Assembly: GCF_000143415.4 (NCBI RefSeq) | Contig: NW_003314267.1 | Coordinates: 124,001-188,000, forward strand | Direction: 5' to 3' | Length of the DNA: 64,000 bases | Source: Selaginella moellendorffii | Lineage: Eukaryota; Streptophyta; Lycopodiopsida; Selaginellales; Selaginellaceae | Shown here: positions 56,504 to 64,000 of the stretch, piece after piece | Layout: every line of letters starts with the position of its first letter | Position numbering within the stretch: position 1 is the first letter of the stretch | Notes under the pieces: model-generated | Told to the model about the DNA's origin: nothing | The model's database searches: none | What the model saw: only the letters and a program-made list of their open reading frames with translations | Position numbers and translations under genes: made by a program

Positions 56504-57234
56504 TCACCGGACGATCTCCACACACACCTTCCCTGTGCCATAAAATTCCCCAAGTTGTTTGTAACTGTCGTCCTTATGATCGTAAAAGAGGTGTACTGGT
56601 CCATCCTCCCGAGAAGGAAGCCCGCAAGTTGCTCTGTCCACTTTTCTTCTTCTACCACCAAACCATGTTGCAAGACGGCCAAGAAGATCCGCTTGCTCGG
56701 CAGCCGCAGGAAAGGCTCCACTCGTCTTCTCAACTCCATCACGATCCTCCTCCCCACTTGGCACTTCTTCCTGCACAGCTATGACAACGTCGAGATTCCC
56801 CTGCTCGTTGTGTCGGGAAGGAACTGGCGCTTGATCATGGTTCGCTACTTCTTCCACAGCGGAAGCTGGAGCTTGATCACGCACACCTATGACAACGTCC
56901 AGCTCGTTGATTCTGGGAGAAGCTGCTTCCTCCACAGCTGTTCCCTTCAAGCTCGACTCAGTAACCTCCAGATCTGCCACTTCTTTGATCATACTTGTCA
57001 CGGGCTTTTCATCCTGCTCCTCCCAGTTTTCCAGAGCATTCCCCGTGTTGCCAGCCGAGTCTTCTTTCTCGAGAAGCTTGAAATGGATGTCGAGGGAGCG
57101 AGCACACCAATCCATCCATTGCCTCCTACGAGCGAGTGTTTCTTCTAAACCAGCGATAAACTCAGCTCCGAGTACATCACCACCATTCTTGCTAGCGGGC
57201 TGAATCTCATGCCCAGGCTTGAATTTCGTGGCAT
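56504..57234 (-). repeat. Partial cassette 4 (A4 plus unique tail)
   Basis: Begins as an A exon (KPGHEIQPASKNGGDVLGAE, then a Trp variant QWMDWCARSL) and then runs on into a longer unique acidic and C-terminal region to the stop at 56504. Confidence 0.85.
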
Positions 57235-60200
57235 CTGCAAAACAATTGAATGGTTACTGAATCAAATTCAGAATCAAGTTACCTTCTTTGATAGTAGAGG
57301 CATGACTAGAAAAGCTGTTACAGTCATGTCTCATTCCTTTGTCTCCATCTCTCCAATCTTGCTTGTCCGGCTCGATCCACTCCCACAATGACGCAGGAAC
57401 ATGCTCGAAATCAAGCACCATCTTGGTTTCGCTATTAATCGCACCTGCAGAACAATCGTAGCTAAGCTTTCTATCATGAAAAACTTTAGATCGTCTTACC
57501 TTTGTAATAATTCTCGAGCTCAGCGGTGTAGTCGTTGAAGAAGTCAATATGAGACTCCCTTCTCCTTCTCATCTTATCCTCGTCCATGATCGCAGGCTCG
57601 TGAACAAGCCAAGAAAAGTCTGATCTCCAAGCCTGGATCGAGTTTTCCTTGAGCTGCGCGTCGTAGTAGTCGATGTGATAAGCGTGGTACTTCACTCTCT
57701 TGCGGAGTCGAGACACTTCCATAGCAGATTCCCAGTCAAGATGGTCTCTCTTTTGGCGGCGTGGAAGGCCGAGGATTTGGCTGCGAGGAACTTGGTCACT
57801 CTCCACCATCTCGACTTCCAGAGGCTGAGATTTCCTCTCCTTTGCATCTGAAAGAACCACCATCCTCTCGTCACTATCAAGATTCTTGGGAGTCCTGACA
57901 AGTTGATCCCCCTCAATCTGGTCACCTGTAAACGAATGACGTGTGAGTTCTACATATCCCTGCAGAGAGTGATCATACCTTCGATAAAGATGATGCATTC
58001 TTCACTTGTCTTCTCAACTCCGTTCGCTATTTCCTCCACAGCTGTTGCCTTCAAGCTAATCTCAGCAACGCCCAGATCTGCCAATGAGTCTCTGTGTGAA
58101 CTTGTCACAAGCGTTTCTTCTTCTTCATGATCCGACTCATCCTGCTCCTCGCACTTTTCCAGGGCATTATTTGTGTTGCCAAAGTCTCCTTCCTCAAGAA
58201 GCTTGAAATGGATGTTGAGGGAGCGAGCGCACCGATCAATCCATTGCCTTCGACGAGCGAGTGTTTCTTCTAAACCAGCGATAAACTCAGCTCCGAGTAC
58301 GTCACCACCAATCTTGCTAGCGGCCTGAACCTCATGGCCATGCTTGACTCTCATGGCATCTGCAAAACAATTGAATGTTTACTGGATCAAACTGAGAATC
58401 ACATTACCTTGTTCGATAGTAGAAGCCCGACCAAAAAAGCTGTTACTTCCCTTGAGATCTCCATCGCTCCAATCTTGATTATCCGCCTTGATCCAATCTC
58501 CCAATGACGCAGGAACATGTTTGAAATCAAGCTCCATGCAAGCCAAGGACATGTGCTCCACCATCTTGATTTCGCTGTTAATCGCACCTGCAAAAACATT
58601 CGTAGATAAGCTTTTTATCATCGAAGAATTTAGATCCTCGAACCTTTGTCCCTCATTTTCTGGAGATCTTTGTCACTCCAGTCTTGAATATTCGCCTTGA
58701 TCCATTCAGAAGGAGCGTGCTTGTACTCAAGCTTCATGCAGTTAGTCGCACCTGCAAAACAATCGTAGATAGGCTTTCTATCATCGATGAATTTTGGATA
58801 CTCAAACCTTTGTTGTTCTCGAGTATATTGCTGTAGGAGTCAATATCCATTCTCCTTCTCATTTCATCCTCGTCCGCGATCTCAGGCTCGTGAACAGATG
58901 CGTGGTACATCGCTCTCTTGTGGACTTCGATAGCCCGTTCAAATCCCCGCGGTGGAAGGCCGACGATTTGGCTGCAAGGAACTTGGCCACTCTCCACCAT
59001 CTCGACTTCCAGAGGCTGAGAGTTCCTCTCCTCTGCATCGTCCCTGTATGAAAGGTCCACCATACTATCGAGATTCCTGGGAGTCCTGACAAGTTGATCC
59101 CCCTCGATCTGTTCACCTGTAAACGAATGACATTAGTTTCTAATAACCGCATGCATTGATCATACCTTCGATAAAGATGACGCATTCAGCTCCACTTGTC
59201 TTCTCACTTCCATTATGATCCTCCTTCAAGCTCAACTCAGTAACGTCACGATCTGTCACGAGCGTTTCTTCTTCTTCATGATCCGACTCATCCTGCTCCT
59301 CACTCTTTTCCAGAGCACTATTTGTGTTTCCAGAGTCTCCTTCCTCAAGAAGCTTGAAATGGATGTTGAGGGAGCGAGCGCACCGATCAATCCATTGCCT
59401 TCGACGAGCGAGTGTTTCTTCTAAACCAGCGATAAACTCAGCTCCGAGTACGTCACCACCATTCTTGCCAGCGGGCTGAATCTCATGGCCAGGCTTGAAT
59501 CTCGTGGCATCTGCAAAACAATTGAATGGTTACTGAATCAAATTCAGAATCACATTACCTTGTTCGATAGTAGAAGCCTGACCAAGAAAGCTTTTACTTC
59601 CCTTTTGATCTCCATCGCTCCCATCTTGATTATCCGCCTTGATGCACTCCCACAATGACGCAGGAACATGTTTGAAATCAAGCTCCATACAAGCCAAAGA
59701 CATGTGCTCCACCATCTTGATTTCGCTGTTAATCGCACCTGCAAAAACATTCGTAGATAAGCTTTTTATCATCGAAGAATTTAGATCCTCGAACCTTTGT
59801 CCCTCATTTTCTGGAGATCTCTGTCACTCCAGTCTTGAATATTTGCCTTGATCCATTCAGAAGGAGCGTGCTTGTACTCAAGCTTCATGCAGTTAGTCGC
59901 ACCTGCAAAACAATCGTCAATAAGCTTTCTATCATCGATGAATTTTGGATACTCAAACCTTTGTTGTTCTCAAGTATATCGCTGTAGGAGTCAATATCCC
60001 TTCTCCTTCTCATTTCATCCTCATCCACGATCTCAGGCTCGTGAACAGACTTGTGGACTTCGATAGCCCGTTCAAATCCCCGCGGTGGAAGGCCGACGAT
60101 TTGGCTGCAAGGAACTTGGCCACTCTCCACCATCTCGACTTCCAGAGGCTGAGAATTCCTCTCCTCTGCATCGTCCCTGTATGAAAGGTCCACCATACTA

Positions 60201-61032
60201 TCAAGATTCCTGGGAGTCCTGACAAGTTGATCCCCCTCGATCTGTTCACCTGTAAACAAATGACATTAGTTTCTAATGACCACCTTGCACTGATCATACC
60301 TTCGATAAAGATGATGCATTCAGCTCCACTTGTCTTCTCACTTCCATTATGATTCTCCTTCAAGCTCAACTCAGTAACGTCAAGATCTGTCACGAGCGTT
60401 TCTTCTTCTTCATGATCCGACTCATCCTGCTCCTCACTCTTTTCCAGAGCACTATTTGTGTTTCCAGAGTCTCCTTCCTCAAGAAGCTTGAAGTGGATGT
60501 TGAGGGAACGAGCGCACCGATCAATCCATTGCCTCCGACGAGCAAGTGTTTCTTCTAAACCAGCGATAAACTCAGCTCCGAGTACGTCACCACCAATCTT
60601 GCTAGCGGCCTGAACCTCATGGCCATGCTTGACTCTCATGGCGTCTGCAAAACAATTGAATGTTTACTGAATCAAACTCACTCAACTCAGAATCAAATGA
60701 CCTTGTTCGAAAGTAGAAGCCTGACCAAAGAAGCTGTTTACATCCACGTCGTGCTCAACCTCGGCAACACCTCCGGCCTGACCAAAGAAGCTGTTTACAT
60801 CCACCTCGCGCTCAACCTCGGCAGCATGTCCGATCCTCTCGTCTTCCTCGCGCACAAGCAAGATGACGGCTCCCTTGTCTGTGCCCGTGTTTAGGGGCAT
60901 AATCGCACGGGATTTGCGGCCGTGCCTCCACAAAAGACCCCACCACAGCGCCATACCCAAGACAAGTAGTCCGATGATCAAAATCGTTGTCTCCACGCTC
61001 ACCATAGCGGCGCCCACCATTCTTACTTCCAT
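56504..61032 (-). CDS. Modular membrane-anchored protein built from tandem phase-1 exon cassettes (unrecognised)
   Basis: Thirteen exons: 60702..61032, 60300..60644 (A1), 59959..60249 (B1), 59795..59902 (C1), 59559..59738 (D1), 59166..59510 (A2), 58808..59116 (B2), 58644..58751 (C2), 58408..58587 (D2), 57979..58359 (A3), 57500..57925 (B3), 57283..57444 (D3), 56504..57234 (A4 and tail). Total 3,897 nt, 1,298 aa, no internal stop, and all twelve introns (48-65 bp) are phase 1. Exon 1 has one hydrophobic span (VSVETTILIIGLLVLGMALW) followed by basic RHGRKSR. Exon A encodes GGDVLGAEFIAGLEETLARR plus CARSL.IHFKLLEE and an acidic tail; B contains EGDQLVRTP, SQPLEVEMVES and HEPE..DED.MRRR; C and D share HVP...W.I...QDW.D.D. 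Only N-terminal anchoring is inferred. No enzyme motif or known domain recognised. The 3' end is the least certain part: an ORF at 56283-56525 in another frame could be a further exon. Confidence 0.85.
57283..58359 (-). repeat. Exon cassette 3 (A3-B3-D3), exon C absent
   Basis: More diverged copy. B3 is 142 codons, against 103 and 97 in B2 and B1, with an extra stretch (HLDWESAMEVSRLRKRVKYH onward). No exon C is found between B3 and D3. Distance to cassette 4 is 1,125 bp. Confidence 0.9.
58408..59510 (-). repeat. Exon cassette 2 (A2-B2-C2-D2)
   Basis: Nearly identical to cassette 1 over B, C and D; B2 keeps six residues (around KRAMYHASVHEPE) that B1 lost. Distance to cassette 3 is 1,151 bp. 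Confidence 0.9.
59559..60644 (-). repeat. Exon cassette 1 (A1-B1-C1-D1)
   Basis: Start-to-start distance to cassette 2 is 1,134 bp. Includes introns, which are also conserved between copies (for example the ATTGTTTTGCAG acceptors), so the duplication was at DNA level. Confidence 0.9.
60715..60830 (-). repeat. Tandem 57-bp duplication inside exon 1
   Basis: Two direct copies containing GACCAAAGAAGCTGTTTACA and GCTCAACCTCGGCA. In protein they give VDVNSFFGQA twice, which resembles the end of the D exons (NSFFGRASTIEQG). Confidence 0.85.
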
Positions 61033-61740
61033 CAGCCCTATTATTTTTTAGTTAGCCCTATTTCGTTTAGCATTTTTTATGTGATCCTCTCTTGATATTA
61101 GGTCATTTGGTTCACAAAAAGGTGGCGGCAAGTTGAAACTAACTAATGGTTGGAAAGAGCCTAGCAGTGCCTTTTTGAAGCATGCTTTGAGACTGGCAGA
61201 GGGTGGGAGTTTTAATCCACATGGAGTAGCAAGATTGAACCATGTGTCCAGCTTAGACTATTCTTTTTCTTCTCACTGCTCTTGAGCTTGTCTGGCTCGC
61301 CAATTAGGGGCCTTCTTGCAGTTGGATTGCTACCGACCAGCTCACAATAGCAAGGGAGTTGCCATGCACAGATTCTTTAATTTATCTTTCCTATTTTTAA
61401 CTTCTTTTGCTACTTTTGAATAAGGGATTTCTAGAAAATAGACTCCACAAACACCATGATCATGCAAAATGAGCAACATTTCATGCTTAAGGAATTCTTA
61501 TTAATGATGATTAATAATATACATCTTTAAACCTTTACTATATATTTAAAGTATATGTTCTAAATATACACTGAAGATTGCTGTAAAACTGGATAAAAGA
61601 ACTTTTAAATTCCACAGCCCCTCGTAGCACGAACACACCGCAGTCGTTTTGTTCCAAGTCACAGTACACCTCCCCCATAAGATCACGTGTTGACGATTGT
61701 GTTCCCAAGGATCACATCAAGGAGCTCATTTTTGCGACTA
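61033..61740. other. Promoter side of the modular gene and unassigned DNA
   Basis: No ORF of interest. Likely promoter of the minus-strand gene near 61040-61130; 61370-61600 is AT-rich. Confidence 0.4.
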
Positions 61741-62438
61741 TCCTCTCGTGGGTCGATGCGATCACCCCCAAGCTCATGACTCAGGGGACATAGAGGATGC
61801 TCGGTGCCACCACAGTCTTTATCCCTTGAATCTTCCTGAGTGCCATCTCATGGAATCCGACCACAACATGTACCTCTGATCCAGAGACGACACGCTCGAC
61901 AGGATCTTCCAAGAGGGCCGCGTGAAATCCAGCATTGACAATGGCCTCACAGATAGTCTCTACCTGGGAATCTACTACTGTTTAATAGAGTGTATGATGA
62001 GATGGTTGTCACTCCAGTCTCTCTCGCGGCAGTGCTCGGCCTCTTGCTTCTAAAGAATAAAGAAAGAACTTACATCAACCAACCTTGGCCACCCCGGGAG
62101 TCTTTTGAGAGCCTTTTAGCAGTGCATTCCATGCCAGTTACCTTGGAGGGATCGTCCCTGCCGTTCGTGCGTGGCAATGTCGAATTACAGCATTGACATG
62201 GTAATCGTCGATGGATTGCCGTTGCCCGATCCAGCGGCAGTGCTCCTGCCCGCTCGCTGTCCATCCCCTCCCTCGCCGCCCTTGCTCAGACCTGGCCATA
62301 AAAAAGGCATTGAAGCAGCTCTATGTGATCAACTGGTAAAAGATTGATCGATGAGAAAACAGCCAACATTGTCGAGGAGACTTTGAGTTCCGGTAACCAA
62401 TCACACCATTCTCAAAGATATGTGGTTCTCGGCCCATC
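61741..62438. pseudogene. Chimeric pseudogene of HMA5 and SDH5 fragments
   Basis: Three joined pieces. 61741-62151 is collinear with 8030-8500 (HMA5 exon 2 start, the intron and exon 1 end) in the same orientation, including intron sequence (CTTCTAAAGAATAAAGAAAG is shared exactly), so it is a DNA copy and not a processed transcript. 62174-62281 matches 8530-8662 (HMA5 exon 1 start) in inverted orientation. 62293-62436 matches 41830-41977 (SDH5 exon 2, GGCCATAAAAAAGGCATTGA) with a stop replacing the NWYDID region. Small deletions and frameshifts throughout; not expressible as either protein. Confidence 0.88.
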
Positions 62439-62639
62439 TCATATGACATCAACAGGTGATTGCTTACAGCAAAAGATGGTCAGTCAAATTCATTTTCACA
62501 AAGCTTACTTCTGTGCTAGAAAGCACCATCTGCTTGATAATTGCTCTGAAACAGAACCATTAGTATTGATATAGCATTTAAAGAAAGAAAGAAGGAAAAA
62601 CAAAAGCTTTAAGCTTATCTCAATTAATCCACCTGCCTA

Positions 62640-62950
62640 TCTATTCCTATATAATAAGCACTCATGGTGTTATGGGGCATTGCAAATTGTCCCTGAAGGG
62701 CAAAGTTTTTTGTAATGTATTGCTTTAGTTTTTGGGATTATGCTTTTATTTCTTGATTCTTTGTTCTTTAGATTTAGATTTCTTGTGTTTTTTGCCAGAT
62801 TTAGGATTGTATCTATCAAATTTACTTTCCTTTAACCTTCTTTACATTATCTTTCATCTTTGATCAGGAGTGTATCATTGGAGGTTGCATATATTACTTT
62901 GTTGTCTTCATTTGGCATTAATGAGCTTTTGGTGCTGTTAGACATGCAGT
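62640..62950 (+). mobile_element. Gypsy leader fragment
   Basis: Homologous to 13200-13500, the leader and gag start of the first gypsy remnant (shared AAGGGCAAAGTTTTTTG, TGCTTTAGT/TGCTCTAGT, ATTTCTTGATTC, TTTAGAT repeats, CATTGGAGGTTGC). Confidence 0.65.
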
Positions 62951-63536
62951 TAAGAGATGATTTTTTTTAAATTTTTATTATTATCTAAAATACTCCTACA
63001 AATGGAATTTGTTTTATATACCCGACTGATCTTCTAGCAAGACTATGGTATTCCTTTGGCAAACGCAGAAAGACAAAAGTAAAACAAAAGTAAATTAGGG
63101 TAATAGTAGTACATTAAATGCTAATAAAACGATTATTATCACAAATAGATAGAAAAAGAAATGATTATCCTTCTAAAAATGAGAATCTATTTGTTATTCA
63201 ATTTGATAGATTTCAAGTTCTATTAACTTTTCAACGAATGGAAGGTATGTTCATGAGGATATAATTCAAACTTATTAGTTAAAGAAGAATGGTTAAGTTT
63301 AGGATTAAGAAATATTTATAATTCATACCAAGAAGTTATGTTAAATTCAGGTCTACTAGTTGTAGAATTACAATATGTATATATATCAGTTTGAATATAT
63401 TATTATTATTCTAAGGCAGTATAATAGAGATTTAACTTCTTTTATTTATGCTATTAATAAATATAACTCAATTGAGTATTGTGAAACTAAATTAACTATG
63501 CTGGATTTAGAAATATTTTCTTACATCCTATTGTGA
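62951..63536 (+). other. AT-rich insert with degraded coding-like stretch
   Basis: Plus-strand frames read MLIKRLLSQIDRKRNDYPSK, then FVIQFDRFQVLLTFQRMEG and, after a frameshift, LLVKEEWLSLGLRNIYNSYQ and VMLNSGLLVVELQYVY, with strongly A/T-biased codons unlike the other genes here. I recognise no family. Confidence 0.35.
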
Positions 63537-63576
63537 GTGCATGGAATATAGAAAGGGAATACAGAAATGTGCATAT

Positions 63577-64000
63577 TGTGAGACACAAAATCCCTAGGCC
63601 CCAAAGTGGAGCCGGAAGGGTGCCACATGGTAGTGGTTGAAGCGAAAGTTAAACGAGCATAACATGTTTGGACTAAAAGCTCTGACTCGAAAGGTCGAGA
63701 GTGGGAGTGGAACTCCCAACAAAGTGCTCGAGGAATAAGCACGAAGCGAGCAATAAGTGAGGCTCTAAAAAGGGACCCAAAAGGACCAACACATGACACG
63801 TGGAAGAGTCCGAGATGGAGTCCAAGGTGGAGTCCGAGGTGGAGTCCGAGATGGAGTCCGAGACGGAGTCCGAAGTGGAGTCCGAGATGGACCGAGATGG
63901 AGTCCGAGGTGGAGTCCGAGATGGAGTCCGAGATGGAGTCCGAAGTGGAGTCCGAGATGGACTGAGACAAAGTCTAAGATGGAATCCAAGATGGACCGAG
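63577..64000 (+). repeat. LARD-family LTR, cut by window end
   Basis: Begins TGTGAGACACAAAATCCCTAGG, the same 5' end as the LARD LTR at 19389-27092 but in plus orientation, and enters the GAGTCCGAGATG array at about 63805. It sits next to a partial type-Y gypsy LTR (63537-63576). Confidence 0.88.

Noticed and set aside
56555-57203. Plus-strand ORFs of 100-197 codons opposite the modular gene
   Set aside because: The minus strand has the spliced, repeated, frame-conserved exons; plus-strand frames do not persist between cassettes.

Overview
The window reads as nuclear DNA of a vascular land plant, most likely a lycophyte of the Selaginella type. The grounds are plant-specific genes (AUX/LAX auxin carrier, APO protein, P-class and PLS-type PPR proteins, SDH5, a plant cyclase-family protein), very short introns (mostly 49-62 bp) that nevertheless splice cleanly by frame, and closely packed genes beside large nests of LTR retrotransposons. 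The species assignment is inference. All gene models were spliced by eye from GT/AG sites, reading frame and remembered family alignments; no search was run.

Layout. 1-3.1 kb: 3'-truncated AUX/LAX gene (-), then two unrecognised single-membrane-span ORFs (-), the second over GC-rich minisatellite DNA. 3.3-5.3 kb: APO gene (-) and a newly recognised 62-aa two-exon gene (+) whose start codons lie only 35 bp apart. 5.4-8.7 kb: HMA5-like copper P1B-ATPase (-, 6 exons). 9.0-11.0 kb: intronless PPR gene (+), followed by a scrambled copy of the last exon of the cyclase gene found 29 kb away. 11.2-13.0 kb: AT-rich DNA.

13.0-40.2 kb is a retrotransposon nest: a decayed Ty3/gypsy remnant (+, 13.2-16.5), a second gypsy element (-) split into RNase H (17.5-17.76), PR-RT (36.5-37.5) and gag-side (38.7-40.2) parts, a pair of about 500-bp direct repeats (17.76 and 35.47 kb) bounding a large insertion, and inside that a complete non-coding LARD-type element with 1.8-kb LTRs (19.389-27.092, TSD TTGAG), a diverged solo LTR (27.1-28.8) and a decayed chromodomain gypsy element (30.556-35.371). 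A related solo LTR (37.511-38.653, TSD TGTAT) sits in the gypsy gag side. The very long low-complexity ORFs near 20.3-21.3, 26.0-27.1, 28.0 and 38.4 kb are translations of hexamer arrays in these LTRs, not genes.

40.4-52.0 kb is gene-dense again: cyclase-family gene (-) divergent from SDH5 (+), an LRR receptor-like kinase (+), a plastid-type DnaJ (-) divergent from a PPR596-like gene (+) that contains a 100-N assembly gap. 52-56.3 kb is AT-rich and shows no convincing gene.

56.5-61.03 kb holds the most unusual locus: a 13-exon gene (-) predicted to encode about 1,298 aa, with an N-terminal membrane anchor followed by four tandem copies (the last one partial) of an exon cassette of about 1.13 kb. 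Every intron is phase 1, so every internal exon is symmetric. I do not recognise the protein. Next to it, 61.7-62.4 kb, is a chimeric pseudogene built from pieces of two genes of this same window, HMA5 and SDH5, with one piece inverted. The window ends inside another LARD-family LTR.

Functionally the genes are unlinked housekeeping and organelle genes: APO, DnaJ, SDH5 and the PPR proteins serve plastid or mitochondrial biogenesis, HMA5 copper transport, AUX/LAX auxin uptake and the LRR kinase signalling.
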